Assembly: GCA_023957125.1 (NCBI GenBank)
Contig: JAMLHL010000026.1
Coordinates: forward strand, 1-54,467
Direction: 5' to 3'
Source: Chitinophagaceae bacterium
GTDB taxonomy: Bacteria > Bacteroidota > Bacteroidia > Chitinophagales > Chitinophagaceae
Length of the DNA stretch: 54,467 nucleotides
A model generated the notes under the pieces. That model did not search any database and had not been told where the DNA came from. It was given only the letters and a program-made list of their open reading frames with translations. Within the stretch, counting starts at the first letter, position 1. Each line of letters starts with the position of its first letter. Of the stretch, positions 9,185 to 18,575 are shown in pieces. The translations under genes and the position numbers were made by a program.

Positions 9185-9572
9185 ATGCAATTGGAATTTT
9201 CTTTCAAAAAAAATATTCCCTGCCTGATGGGTGTTTTGCCTTCCTCTATATACTTATAAAAGGGATCGCGGAACGTCTGTAAAATATAGCATTATGATGG
9301 GTCCCTTTTGATTACCCATATTATTCCACTACATTTAAAAAATAAAATATTACATCCGGCAAACAGACCCTGTACTTTTCGGCGCTTCCCGGATTTTCGC
9401 AGGTGGGACACCCGTCTGTAGGACCTACTACCGGTTGGCGTCCTTCACCGACCGGAATGACACAGGTAGAGCGAAAATCCGGGATGCACCCGTACTTTTC
9501 ATCCTTTGCTGTTTCCCGGGTATTTTAAGTATATTTAAAGATTTTGATTGCATATTATTAAACGATCCGGAT
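9185..9572. other. 388-nt non-coding region with 14-bp inverted repeat
   Basis: No gene is convincing here. Its only clear structure is a perfect inverted repeat, TCCCGGATTTTCGC (9387-9400) and GCGAAAATCCGGGA (9471-9484), enclosing 70 nt. The sequence TGTACTTTTC at 9371-9380 also recurs almost unchanged at 9491-9500. An open frame covers 9435-9572 ahead of the ceramidase gene, but it encodes no export signal and is better read as leader. Confidence 0.55.
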
Positions 9573-10967
9573 ATGACACATGCACAACGACGGAGATTTT
9601 TTATAACGGGGGCAGCTTTGATCTTGCTGACCCTTCCTGTTTTGGGACAAAATAATAATAATGAAGGCTGGAAGGCAGGCGTCGCCAGCGCCATTATTAC
9701 GCCCGGTCAACCGCAGTGGATGGCGGGATACGGATTCAGAGACCATCCCTCTGAAGGTAAAATAATGGACATATGGATAAAGGCATTAGCCCTGCAGGAT
9801 GCAAACGGGAAACAGGCGGTTCTTATAACGGCGGATTTGGTGGGTATCCCCAAAAAACTGTCGGATAAGGTCAGAGATCAGCTAAAAACAAAATATAATT
9901 TATCCCGGTCACAGATCATCATCAATACTTCTCATACGCATACGGGTCCTGTTTTGTCGGATGCCCTGGTGAGTATTTACCCGGTGAATGAAAATCAGCA
10001 AAAAGATATTGACAACTATACGAACCAGTTAGGAGATAAGCTGATAGACCTCGCAGGTAAGGCGCTGCATGACATGCAGCCGGCACAACTTTACTCCGGC
10101 AATGGGGTGGCCCGCTTCCAGGTGAACAGAAGAAATAATAAGGAAGCTACCTTGTCGTCACAATCTCATCTCAACGGGCCGAATGATTATGCCGTTCCGG
10201 TAATTAAGGTCGTCAACAGAAACGGTGGTCTAATGGCGGTTGCCTTCGGTTATGCCTGTCATAATACAACTTTGTCGCTATACAAGTGGTCGGGAGATTA
10301 TGCCGGGTTTGCACAGGCGGAACTGGAAAAAATGTATCCCGGCGCCACTGCCTTGTTCATGCAGGGTTGTGGAGCCGACTTAAATCCCCTACCACGTGGT
10401 AATGTTCAATTAGCCGAACAATATGGAAAGGAGCTTGCCGCGGCCGTAAACAGGATGTTAGAAGAAGAAATGAAACCATTACGCCCGGAATTAGCCACTT
10501 CCTATTCGGAAATTGATCTGCAACTAAACACAGCTCCCTCCAGGGAGGAATTGCAGAACGTAGCCGAAAATGGCAGCGGGTATGAAAAACGCTGGGCTCA
10601 GAATATGATCCAACAGTTGGATAAAGGACAGGCGTTGATGAGTTCCTACCCCTACCCGGTGGAGGTTTGGAAATTGGGCGACCAGTCAATGGTGGCTTTA
10701 GGAGGAGAAGTGGTCGTAGGGTATGCGCTTGAGTTGAAACGGATCTTTGGAGAAGATGTATTTGTGCTGGGTTATTCCAACGATGTTATGAATTACATTC
10801 CCACCGCTCTAATATTGAGAGAGGGGGGATACGAAGGGGCATCGGCCTCCATGGTATATGGGTTGCCTGCCACCTGGAAAGCCAATATTGAGGCCGATAT
10901 TCTACAGGAAGTTTTGAAACTTGCTACACAAATAGGGGTGCCCATACCTGAAACAAAAATTCGTTAA
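9573..10967 (+). CDS. Secreted neutral/alkaline ceramidase-family hydrolase (N-terminal domain type)
   Basis: The protein is 464 aa from the ATG at 9573, chosen because it starts a signal peptide (RRRFFITGAALILLTLPVLG); the open frame upstream lacks one. The family pattern is clear: WKAGVASAIITP near the mature N-terminus, the metal-ligand segment SHTHTGP, ACHNTTLS and MQGCGADLNP. Neutral ceramidases are Zn enzymes that cleave the amide bond of ceramide. Bacterial members with only this domain often sit in carbohydrate-use loci and may act on other N-acyl or ester substrates, so ceramide itself is not assured. A divergent relative lies 371 nt downstream. Confidence 0.85.
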   Translation: MTHAQRRRFFITGAALILLTLPVLGQNNNNEGWKAGVASAIITPGQPQWMAGYGFRDHPSEGKIMDIWIKALALQDANGKQAVLITADLVGIPKKLSDKVRDQLKTKYNLSRSQIIINTSHTHTGPVLSDALVSIYPVNENQQKDIDNYTNQLGDKLIDLAGKALHDMQPAQLYSGNGVARFQVNRRNNKEATLSSQSHLNGPNDYAVPVIKVVNRNGGLMAVAFGYACHNTTLSLYKWSGDYAGFAQAELEKMYPGATALFMQGCGADLNPLPRGNVQLAEQYGKELAAAVNRMLEEEMKPLRPELATSYSEIDLQLNTAPSREELQNVAENGSGYEKRWAQNMIQQLDKGQALMSSYPYPVEVWKLGDQSMVALGGEVVVGYALELKRIFGEDVFVLGYSNDVMNYIPTALILREGGYEGASASMVYGLPATWKANIEADILQEVLKLATQIGVPIPETKIR

Positions 10968-11338
10968 TCATTTTTCTTATATTTTTAAATGATCCTACAA
11001 TGTCCACTGGTATTGAAAAGATAGGTCAACGGTATAGAAGTATCATCCTGTATTTTCTGGTAGCTGTTTCTGTTTCGGCCATTCTGTTTTCTTTCAGCAA
11101 ACTTGAACACAATGGTCAGGGGTAAAAAAGGTGTTGACATAAGGAATTCGTTGGCTGGGCCTATCAATGAAGATGCAGACTGGATGTCCGTCGTGTCGCG
11201 GCGGGTACTCACGCCAACCACACCGATGTGTGGCTGGCCTGGAATGTGGAAGATCGTATTGCTAAAGGAGTACATCGCGTAGTGAAGCAGGTGAAAAGAT
11301 AACACCATCTTGAGTTATAGTACTTAAAATCTTCTGAT
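10968..11338. other. Gap with short coding remnants, origin unknown
   Basis: Two short frames look gene-like but have no recognisable family. At 11000-11125 a 41-aa frame (MSTGIEKIGQRYRS start) has one membrane span (IILYFLVAVSVSAILF). At 11171-11302 a 43-aa frame without a start ends NVEDRIAKGVHRVVKQVKR, which looks like the C-terminus of a soluble protein. Together they could be the two ends of a deleted gene. Nothing else is visible. Confidence 0.35.
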
Positions 11339-12787
11339 ATGATTATTAACCGGAACAGCAGGAGTAGAGTCCCGAAATTGTTTAGCATAATTTTTTTCAT
11401 TTTCTTTTTGACCTCGCTTGAACTTTTGGCTGGTTTGCCAGCGCATATTGAATTAATAAATTCGGCTAAAGATTCAGTCCCCGGCGGATTAAGAATTTCT
11501 ACGTTTGATATTGATGCCACCCCTCCTGTTGGTAATGCCTTAGCTTACGATCGGGAAATCAACAAATGGGATTTGGGATTGCGGGCAAAGGGGGTGGTTA
11601 TTCTGGGTTCAAGGCAGCCTATCGTGTTGTGTGCTGTTGACTGGATTGGGATTGCTAATGAAGGAATGGATGAATTTAAAAATGCGCTGGCAGCAGCAGC
11701 AGGAACCACCCCTCACCGCGTTTCAGTTCATGTATTGCATTTGCACGATGCGCCATGGTATGATTCCGGTGCAGAACAAATATTGCTTGAAGCAGGGATA
11801 GACCTTGCTTCTATTCATCCGATGAGTTTTGATGGCGGGTTTGGCAGGGAGACCATCCGGCATCTTACACAAGCGGTAAGGAGTTCATTAAACCACACTC
11901 AACCTGTAACACATGTGGGTTTGGGAGAAGCCAGGGTGGAAAGGGTTGCGTCTAACCGAAACATCTATGGCCCTGATGGGAAAGTCAGGGCTACCCGGTG
12001 GTCGTCCACCGGAGATGTTTCTTTACGTGCAGAACCTGAGGGACTGATTGACCCGATATTATCTCTTGTCAGTTTTTGGAATCAGGATAATCCGGTGGTC
12101 GTTATGAGTTATTATGCCACTCACCCACAGAGCTATTACAGAACAGGGGTAGCCAATCCCGATTTTCCCGGAGTCGCCCGGTTTTTCCGTCAGCTTGCGG
12201 TACCTGAAGCGCTGCATATTCATTTCAATGGTGCAGGCGGAAATGTCGCAGCGGGGAAATACAATGACGGGTCGCATGAAAACCGTCTCCTTCTTGCTGA
12301 ACGTCTTGCTGATGGAATGAAGCGTGCATGGGAATCCACGAAAAAACAGCCTGTCACCAATGAAGATATTGACTGGGCTGTGGAGCCTGTGATTATTCCG
12401 CCTGCTGAGTATTTGTATCAATTACAGCAGGATTTATCCTTAAGTAACCAACTGCTTCTCGAAAATAATGATAATGCAAGGAAAATGGCTTTCCTAAAGA
12501 GATGTGAGGCGGGGAAAAAATTTGACGTTGCCTGCCTGAAGTTGAAAAATGCAAGGATCTTATATATGCCGGGAGAACTGTTTGTAGAATATCAGTTGGC
12601 GGCAAAAGCAGCACGACCTGATTTGTTTGTGGCAATGGCGGCTTACGGAGATTTGGGAACAGGCTATATTGGTACTGCCAAAGCTTATGAAAAAGGGGGC
12701 TATGAAGTGAGTGAATTAGCTTCTAATGTGGCGCCGGAAGTGGAAGATCGTTTAATGAATGCGGTAAAAGAACTGTTGAAAAAGTAG
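11339..12787 (+). CDS. Exported ceramidase-like protein, divergent paralogue
   Basis: The 482-aa protein has a hydrophobic export signal (LFSIIFFIFFLTSLELLAG). It follows the plan of the gene at 9573: FDIDATPPVG early, a His-rich HVLHLHDAPW where the relative has SHTHTGP, then YYATHPQSYY and GAGGNVAAGKYNDGS. It is therefore a distant member of the neutral-ceramidase N-terminal superfamily with altered metal-site context. Substrate unknown. It precedes the collapsed DUF1080 gene by 22 nt, so the two were probably co-transcribed; such pairs occur in Bacteroidota and Planctomycetota carbohydrate loci. Confidence 0.75.
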   Translation: MIINRNSRSRVPKLFSIIFFIFFLTSLELLAGLPAHIELINSAKDSVPGGLRISTFDIDATPPVGNALAYDREINKWDLGLRAKGVVILGSRQPIVLCAVDWIGIANEGMDEFKNALAAAAGTTPHRVSVHVLHLHDAPWYDSGAEQILLEAGIDLASIHPMSFDGGFGRETIRHLTQAVRSSLNHTQPVTHVGLGEARVERVASNRNIYGPDGKVRATRWSSTGDVSLRAEPEGLIDPILSLVSFWNQDNPVVVMSYYATHPQSYYRTGVANPDFPGVARFFRQLAVPEALHIHFNGAGGNVAAGKYNDGSHENRLLLAERLADGMKRAWESTKKQPVTNEDIDWAVEPVIIPPAEYLYQLQQDLSLSNQLLLENNDNARKMAFLKRCEAGKKFDVACLKLKNARILYMPGELFVEYQLAAKAARPDLFVAMAAYGDLGTGYIGTAKAYEKGGYEVSELASNVAPEVEDRLMNAVKELLKK

Positions 12788-12809
12788 TACAAACTTTAAA
12801 AAATAAATT

Positions 12810-13181
12810 ATGAAACAATTGAAATTTCCGTCTTTCATCCCAATGTTTGCAGTTTTCTTTTTATTATCCTGCTCAGATGGATCGAAAAAAACAGATTCAG
12901 AAGATACAACCCCGGTCAATGCTTCAGATGACGGATGGGTGAGTCTTTTCAACGGAAAGGATCTTGCAGGATGGCAGGTGTGCGAAGGTACGGCGCCCTA
13001 TATTGTTGAGGATGGAGAAATCGTGGGCACCACGGCCCCAGATAACCCCAACGGTATGCTGTGTACGGTTGACACTTTCAGCAACTTTATTTTGGTAGAT
13101 TCTTTGGACTCCAATGGGTTTGTCGGATTCCAGGTTCATCAAAGTTCAGGCGACTGGTACAATTCGGGAATATCCGGATAA
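12810..13181 (+). pseudogene. Collapsed DUF1080 (3-keto-disaccharide hydrolase-like) lipoprotein
   Basis: The start is normal: a lipoprotein signal with lipobox LLSC, then WVSLFNGKDLAGW and IVEDGEIVG, the opening of a DUF1080 domain. After FSNFIL the frame jumps directly to GFVGFQVH, which belongs near the end of the domain, and stops soon after at 123 aa. Full domains need about 180-200 residues, so the middle of the concanavalin-like fold is missing. I read it as an in-frame internal deletion plus loss of the last strand. DUF1080 proteins are implicated in sugar metabolism, matching the neighbours. Alternatively it encodes a small exported stub. Confidence 0.75.
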
Positions 13182-13294
13182 AAGTATTGGATGGATCATT
13201 CTCGAAATTCGATAAGATTTTAGGACTCAAACCGCCTGGCTAATTGTGTGAATGCCGGTTGTGGAAGATTTTTTAATATTATATACTTCAAGCA

Positions 13295-15544
13295 GTGAAT
13301 ACAGAATCAAATCCCAAAAATGTGAACCGTAGATCTTTTATCGGATTAAGCGGTTCCTTCTTAGCAGGCTGGACATTATTGCCCCAATCCGCCATCAGCG
13401 GCTTTGATAGAAAGCGGGGGAAGGAAGGACCGGTGAATAGTTTTTTAGGTAATTCAGCATTGCCCGGCAAAAGATGGTGGGAAAAAGAACCGTTGCGGAT
13501 CGTGGAATTAGAGGAAGGCTATGAATTTGGAGAGAAAGCATCCTTGTTAGACAGGCTGGGTGCAAATATGGAACACCTTACTACTTTTAAGGATACTTCT
13601 CCCGGCACTTCATTTTTATACAATCACCATCTTTTCACCGGAAAAGGAGTTGACCTCGACTCTTTAGCCGAATATTTAAATGAAGTCCATAAAAAAAACA
13701 TTAAAGTAATCATCTATTATAATGTACATGCAATATTGTTTTCCTATGCAAATGAGCATCCGGAATGGCAGCAGATTAAGGATGATGGCAATCCGGTTGA
13801 CCAGATTTACGAAATAGACTCTTCCTTTTGTATCAATAGCCCCTGGCGGGAAGAAGTATTTGATACTTTAAAAAAGCTTTCTGCCTATAAAATTGATGGT
13901 GTGTTTTATGACGGGCCTATATTTTTTTCAAACACCTGTTATTGTGATAGCTGCAGAAAATTATTCAAAGAAAAATACAAGAAGGAGATACCGCTCAAAA
14001 CAAAAATGGCTTCCACGCGTTCGGGAGCCGCCTGGAGGGAGCTGGTGGAATTTCAGTCAGACAGTATTGCCCGCTTTTTAAAAGACTCCAATGATATTTT
14101 GAAGAAAGTAAGCCCGGGCTGTCTTTTTTATATGAATGGCAGTACACTTGGACCAACGTGGCCAACCGGCAGGGATAACCGAAAGATTATTAGAGAATCC
14201 GATATTTTGGGAGCGGAGGGAGGATTCCTGTATGGAGCCTTAACGGAGCCGATATATAAGCCGGGGGCTGTGGCTAAATTACTGGAAGCGCAGGCCGGTG
14301 GGAAGCCAACGGTTATTTTTAATGCTGCCAAACAGGGTCCCTGGGCTATATCAATGCTTGCAGCCGGAGAAATTAATATTCTTTACAGCCAGACTATTAC
14401 TCACCAGGCTAATGTATGGCTTGCAGTATGCGATGATCCCGATGCTCATGGGGAAGAAATGGAGGTGATTGAAAAATACAACCGTTTTATCAGGCGGAAT
14501 CCTGAACCGTTTATGAATACGGTTTCCGCAGCAAAGATCGCCTTAGTATGGCCCCAGGAAGGAAGTAATTATTATGGCGGTTCCTCCGTTCCTTTAACCG
14601 ATTTTACCAAAGCGATGAGCGCGCAAAAGGCCGGGAACCTGACCGGTGAATTTTATGGATTCTATGAGGCGCTTTCAAGAGCACACTTCCCGTTTGATGT
14701 AATAGATGAAGTGTCGCTTCAAAATGATTTGGAAAAGTATGAACTTATTATTTTGCCCAATGCCCCCTGTTTTAGTAAAGATCAGATTGAGCGAATAAGA
14801 AGTTTTGTAGAGAATGGAGGAAATCTTATTTCCACCTTTGAAACTTCACATTATAATGAGGACGGCGGTAAACTCACTAATTTTCAATTGAATGATGTTT
14901 TCGGGATAGAAAGCTCCGGTGATATTTTTGGACCTCTGAATCATGATTATGTGGCTGTAAAGGAAGAGCGCAGGGTTTCGTTGAAAGGCATCAGGCAGAA
15001 ATTATTATACGCCCCGGCTTACGGAATGAAGATCAAAACCGGTCCGGCAACAATAGCGCCTCTGTTTTTTTGTAAACCTCTGCCGGGAAGTTATGCGGGT
15101 ATTCCGGATGAGTCGGTTTTTCCCTTTCTCATTGAAAATGAATTTGGGAAAGGTAAGTCGGTTTATTTTGCAGGCAGTTTTGGGGACTCCCTGAACAAAT
15201 TCCAATTTCCTGAGTATTACCGGATAGTGGCAAACCTGGCAGCCGATTTAAGTACACAGGTTATTGAAGTACAAAATACGCCCTCTTCAGTGGAGGTAAG
15301 CCTAAGAAAAAAGGGGAATTTAATTTTCCTTTATTTAATCAACTTTACTTCTGATATGAGGAGACCGATACAACAAATAATCACATGCACGAACTTAAAA
15401 ATCCGGGTATTGATTAGTGAAAAAGTGAAAAGTGTTAAAACGCTCTGGATGGAAAAGAAAATTGAATTTACTCAAAGGGGAAATTCGGTTGATTTCGTTT
15501 TGCCGGCTGTTGATGCCTATGAGGTGGTTGAAATTAAGATATAG
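13295..15544 (+). CDS. Tat-exported glycosidase-like protein (GHL6-like barrel plus GH42-type trimerisation domain)
   Basis: The 749-aa protein starts at GTG 13295 (a second GTG at 13322 is possible). A twin-arginine signal, NRRSFIGLSG followed by a hydrophobic stretch, indicates Tat export. The barrel shows KVIIYYNVHAI and DGVFYDGPIFFSNTCYCDSC, with the conserved Cys-rich segment typical of hypothetical glycosyl hydrolase 6 proteins. Around residues 470-560, DEVSLQNDLEKYELIILPNA and IRSFVENGGNLIS match the beta-galactosidase trimerisation fold. Enzymatic activity is inferred from family; the Asp in YDG is a candidate catalytic residue. It lies downstream of the ceramidase-like and DUF1080 genes in the same direction and may belong with them. 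Confidence 0.72.
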   Translation: MNTESNPKNVNRRSFIGLSGSFLAGWTLLPQSAISGFDRKRGKEGPVNSFLGNSALPGKRWWEKEPLRIVELEEGYEFGEKASLLDRLGANMEHLTTFKDTSPGTSFLYNHHLFTGKGVDLDSLAEYLNEVHKKNIKVIIYYNVHAILFSYANEHPEWQQIKDDGNPVDQIYEIDSSFCINSPWREEVFDTLKKLSAYKIDGVFYDGPIFFSNTCYCDSCRKLFKEKYKKEIPLKTKMASTRSGAAWRELVEFQSDSIARFLKDSNDILKKVSPGCLFYMNGSTLGPTWPTGRDNRKIIRESDILGAEGGFLYGALTEPIYKPGAVAKLLEAQAGGKPTVIFNAAKQGPWAISMLAAGEINILYSQTITHQANVWLAVCDDPDAHGEEMEVIEKYNRFIRRNPEPFMNTVSAAKIALVWPQEGSNYYGGSSVPLTDFTKAMSAQKAGNLTGEFYGFYEALSRAHFPFDVIDEVSLQNDLEKYELIILPNAPCFSKDQIERIRSFVENGGNLISTFETSHYNEDGGKLTNFQLNDVFGIESSGDIFGPLNHDYVAVKEERRVSLKGIRQKLLYAPAYGMKIKTGPATIAPLFFCKPLPGSYAGIPDESVFPFLIENEFGKGKSVYFAGSFGDSLNKFQFPEYYRIVANLAADLSTQVIEVQNTPSSVEVSLRKKGNLIFLYLINFTSDMRRPIQQIITCTNLKIRVLISEKVKSVKTLWMEKKIEFTQRGNSVDFVLPAVDAYEVVEIKI

Positions 15545-15620
15545 GGAGAAGCCCGGCTTTTTTTAGTTTCTTCTCTTTATTTCCATTTAGCGCGTAACGA
15601 ATGCTTCCACCCATTAATGC

Positions 15621-15653
15621 GAGAAGCCGGAAAGTTCTGTTTCCCGGCTTCTC
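15621..15653. terminator. Hairpin between convergent genes
   Basis: GAGAAGCCGG (15621-15630) pairs perfectly with CCGGCTTCTC (15644-15653) around a 13-nt loop. It lies between the convergent glycosidase and coiled-coil genes. Neither side has a good T-tract, so it may terminate weakly in both directions or protect the 3' end. Confidence 0.5.
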
Positions 15654-15675
15654 ACGTGATATAAAAACTTTAATA

Positions 15676-16653
15676 TTATCCGAAAATACCGCCCTTCTTA
15701 AGGGTTACAGCGCCTTCGCCAATCCTGAAGCCATTTTGATACACCTCCACCTTGTAAGTACCCGTTTTATATTTGTCAACCTGCTTCAGGTCAAAACTCA
15801 CATTTTTTCGTTTGCCCTGCTCATAATCAATAGACACTTTGTTGGTGAATTCCTTATCACCGTCGTCCCGCGTGTTAACGGTACCAGAGCCCAGTCCTTC
15901 TTCTTTCACTACCGTTCCATCGGGATCGGTAACGATGACATAAAGATCTTTGGTGCCGGTTGTCGCCAGGCGGTTTTCCACGTCAAAAGAAACCCTTAGT
16001 TTGTCGGCTTTTTTTGCTTTTGAGGTTTCTTTTTCTTTCCCACTTTTCTTTTCGTTGATAGCGGTAAGATAGAAGTTGGAAGCATTCAGCGTAGAGCCTA
16101 CGTCCACTTTGCCGGTCAGGTCTTTATTTTCCGTAACGGTGGTCTCCAGCGTTTCGGTCAATTGTTGCTTCTCGGTGGTCAGTTGCTCCTTATCGGCTGT
16201 CAATTGCCTGTTTTCCCCCTGCAGCCGCTCTATCTCCTGAACGTATTCTTCGATCTTGCCATTGAGCTGGTTGATCAGCTTCCTGGCTTCTGCGAGATCC
16301 GCTGCGCTGGCGTTTTGCTTGCTGATCAGGGTTTTGATCCTGCTTCGCATGGCAGCCACGTCTTTATCACGGGTTTTAACCAGGCTGTCGAGGTTTGCGT
16401 TTTCCGAAGTCAGCTTATCCAGCCGGATTTCAGCGGCCTGGTAATCCGTTGCCAGCTGGTTCCTTACCGAATCCAGGGAAGCGAACTGAACATCCTTTTG
16501 TTGAATTACTTCCTTGGTTTTACTTTTATCATAAATAATATAGCCCCATGTGCCTAATAATGCGGCAATTAAAATACCGTATATTATACCCCGGTTGTCT
16601 TTTTTGGGTAATTGCGGTTGATTTGAGGCGGAGGGATAATTTGAAGCGCTCAT
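15676..16653 (-). CDS. Membrane-anchored coiled-coil protein
   Basis: The protein is 325 aa. After a short Pro/Gln-rich head there is one membrane span (IIYGILIAALLGTWGYIIY, about residues 24-42). Next comes a long heptad-rich coiled coil (about 55-185), including LTADKEQLTTEKQQL. The C-terminal domain (about 215-325) looks like a beta-sandwich (KLRVSFDVENRL, DLYVIVTDPDGTVV, GTYKVEVYQNGFRIGEG). It is probably anchored in the inner membrane with the coiled coil in the periplasm. Similar hypothetical proteins occur in Chitinophagaceae; no function is known to me. It is divergent from the exonuclease gene with only 38 nt between. Confidence 0.8.
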   Translation of the reverse strand: MSASNYPSASNQPQLPKKDNRGIIYGILIAALLGTWGYIIYDKSKTKEVIQQKDVQFASLDSVRNQLATDYQAAEIRLDKLTSENANLDSLVKTRDKDVAAMRSRIKTLISKQNASAADLAEARKLINQLNGKIEEYVQEIERLQGENRQLTADKEQLTTEKQQLTETLETTVTENKDLTGKVDVGSTLNASNFYLTAINEKKSGKEKETSKAKKADKLRVSFDVENRLATTGTKDLYVIVTDPDGTVVKEEGLGSGTVNTRDDGDKEFTNKVSIDYEQGKRKNVSFDLKQVDKYKTGTYKVEVYQNGFRIGEGAVTLKKGGIFG

Positions 16654-16678
16654 AAAGGTTATTTTTTTTTGATTTATG

Positions 16679-16686
16679 CAAATTTA
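16679..16686 (-). promoter_or_regulatory. -7 box (TAAATTTG) for the coiled-coil gene
   Basis: On the minus strand TAAATTTG fits TAnnTTTG and ends about 25 nt before the start codon at 16653. It lies inside the 38-nt divergent spacer, so the divergent promoters must overlap. Confidence 0.5.
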
Positions 16687-16691
16687 AGAAA

Positions 16692-17420
16692 ATGATACAC
16701 CAGATAAACTTAGCGAATTTACTGATTATTGATATCGAAACGGTGCCCGGAGTGCCTGATTTTCAACAGTTACCGGATAACTGGCAGGAACTCTGGCGAA
16801 ACAAGATATCCAAAAACGTGCCAGAAAATATTCCCCCCGCCGAATCGTATCATGATAGGGCGGGGATCCTGGCCGAATTTGGAAAGATCGTTTGTATCTC
16901 CACCGGCTTTTTCTATAACGATCCGAATGGTGATTTATGTTTTAAACTGAAATCTTTTAGCGGGGATGATGAAGCGGAACTATTACTGGCATTTGCCGGT
17001 TTGCTGGATACTTTTCGCGCCAAAAGAGGCAATTTTTCCGTGGCTGGCCACAATCTTAAGGAATTTGACATTCCTTATATCTGCCGCCGGATGCTGGTAC
17101 AAAACATCCCGCTTCCGGAATTTTTACAATTGAGCGGTAAAAAACCCTGGGAAACCGGGATGATAGATACGATGGAATTATGGAAGTTTGGCGATTTTAA
17201 AAACTATGTATCCCTAAATTTGCTGGCTGCGGCTTTAGGGATCGCTACGCCGAAAGACGATATTGACGGCAGTAAGGTGAGAGAAGTGTATTATGAGGAA
17301 AAAGATCTGAAACGCATCGTAACCTATTGTCAGAAAGATGTGGTTACGGTAGCCAACATTATCCTGCGGTTCAGGAATCAACCCTATCTGGACGAGAAAA
17401 ATATTACCATAGTGGAATGA
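16692..17420 (+). CDS. Predicted 3'-5' exonuclease, PolB-like DEDDy family
   Basis: The 242-aa protein carries the DEDD exonuclease motifs: ExoI DIETVPG (about residues 14-20), ExoII HNLKEFDIPYI (about 119-129) and ExoIII YCQKDVVTV (about 215-223), the Tyr placing it in the DEDDy class. It corresponds to the stand-alone family related to the proofreading domain of DNA polymerase B (DNA_pol_B_exo2). It probably degrades single-stranded DNA or RNA 3' ends in the cytoplasm. It lies 54 nt upstream of holA and may be co-expressed with it. Confidence 0.85.
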   Translation: MIHQINLANLLIIDIETVPGVPDFQQLPDNWQELWRNKISKNVPENIPPAESYHDRAGILAEFGKIVCISTGFFYNDPNGDLCFKLKSFSGDDEAELLLAFAGLLDTFRAKRGNFSVAGHNLKEFDIPYICRRMLVQNIPLPEFLQLSGKKPWETGMIDTMELWKFGDFKNYVSLNLLAAALGIATPKDDIDGSKVREVYYEEKDLKRIVTYCQKDVVTVANIILRFRNQPYLDEKNITIVE

Positions 17421-17474
17421 CCGGTGCGCCGTGCCGGTTAAAAATTTATACCTGCTGTTGTTCAATTTATACTG

Positions 17475-18473
17475 ATGAGTGTTGAAAAAATTATTAAAGA
17501 TTGGAAGCAAAAGAAGTTCAGTCCGGTTTACTGGCTGGAAGGAGATGAGAATTTTTATATTGACCGCCTCGTTGATTATGCCGAAAAGCATATTCTCAGC
17601 GAGTCGGAAGCCGGCTTTAATCTCTCTGTTTTTTATGGAAAGGATGCCAATTGGGCAGAGCTGATCAATGCCTGCAGGCGCTATCCCATGTTTGCCGAAC
17701 GGCAGGTAGTGATATTGAAGGAGGCCCAGCAAATGCGCGATATAGACAAGTTGGATGCCTATGTGGAACGTCCGCTGAGCTCCACGGTTCTTGTAGTGGC
17801 GTATAAAGAAAAGAAACGGGATGGAAGAACCCGGTTGTCCAAATTGCTGAAGCAACATGCCGAAGTGCTCACCACCCAAAAAATGTATGACAGCCAGTTG
17901 CCTGAATGGATCACCGCGCAGGTACAAAAAAAAGGCTTCGAAATCAAACATAAAGCCGTTATGTTGTTGATCGAACATATCGGCAATGATATCAGTCGTA
18001 TCAACAACGAAATAGATAAGCTGTCGCTCAATCTGGGAACCGGCAAAACCATCACCGAAGAACATATTGAACAGTTTGTAGGCATCAGCAAGGAATACAA
18101 TGTTTTTGAGCTCCAGGAAGCGCTGCAGCGCAAGGATGCCGCGAAGGCGATCCGTATCATACAATACTTTGGAGCCAACCCCAAATCCGCTCCTATTCAA
18201 ATGGTGTTGCCCGCCCTCTATGCTTTTTTCAGCAAAGTGTATCAGCTTTTTGGGATACGGTCGAAGGATGAAAACGCTATTGCTAATGCATTGGGCGTCC
18301 GTCCTTTCCATGTAAAAAACTATCTGCTTGCCGGGAAGAATTATGGTTTCGAAGGAACGGAGCAGGTACTGCTGCTGTTGCATCAGTATAACCTGCGCAG
18401 CGTAGGCATCAAAGACGCGGGCACGGAAGACGCATCATTGATGAAAGAGATGGTAGTGAAAATGATGCAATAA
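17475..18473 (+). CDS. holA: DNA polymerase III subunit delta
   Basis: The 332-aa protein starts VEKIIKDWKQKKFSPVYWLEGDE, the opening of HolA, with the degenerate AAA+ region and characteristic middle segments (RQVVILKEAQ, SSTVLVVAYKEKKRDGR, ITEEHIEQFVGISKEYNVFEL). Delta is the wrench of the clamp loader: it opens the beta sliding clamp so the clamp can be placed on primed DNA. Length is typical. It is followed by a strong bidirectional terminator. Confidence 0.93.
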   Translation: MSVEKIIKDWKQKKFSPVYWLEGDENFYIDRLVDYAEKHILSESEAGFNLSVFYGKDANWAELINACRRYPMFAERQVVILKEAQQMRDIDKLDAYVERPLSSTVLVVAYKEKKRDGRTRLSKLLKQHAEVLTTQKMYDSQLPEWITAQVQKKGFEIKHKAVMLLIEHIGNDISRINNEIDKLSLNLGTGKTITEEHIEQFVGISKEYNVFELQEALQRKDAAKAIRIIQYFGANPKSAPIQMVLPALYAFFSKVYQLFGIRSKDENAIANALGVRPFHVKNYLLAGKNYGFEGTEQVLLLLHQYNLRSVGIKDAGTEDASLMKEMVVKMMQ

Positions 18474-18479
18474 AAAATA

Positions 18480-18509
18480 ATAGCCCCGGTAAATTTTACC
18501 AGGGGCTAT
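18480..18509. terminator. Bidirectional intrinsic terminator after holA
   Basis: ATAGCCCC (18480-18487) pairs with GGGGCTAT (18502-18509), and the inner GGTAAA pairs with TTTACC, giving a stem of about 14 bp with one bulged base. An A-rich tract precedes it and a T-rich stretch follows, so it can stop both holA and the convergent cytochrome gene. Confidence 0.85.
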
Positions 18510-18575
18510 CGTGATCTTTTATAATGACAGACAATCTTGCTTCCTCCGCTATTCAAAGCGCCGGATAAAATACAA

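Noticed and set aside
17235..18383. 382-aa minus-strand frame opposite holA
   Set aside because: Long but entirely antisense to holA and the exonuclease, with no motif or start context; a codon-bias shadow.
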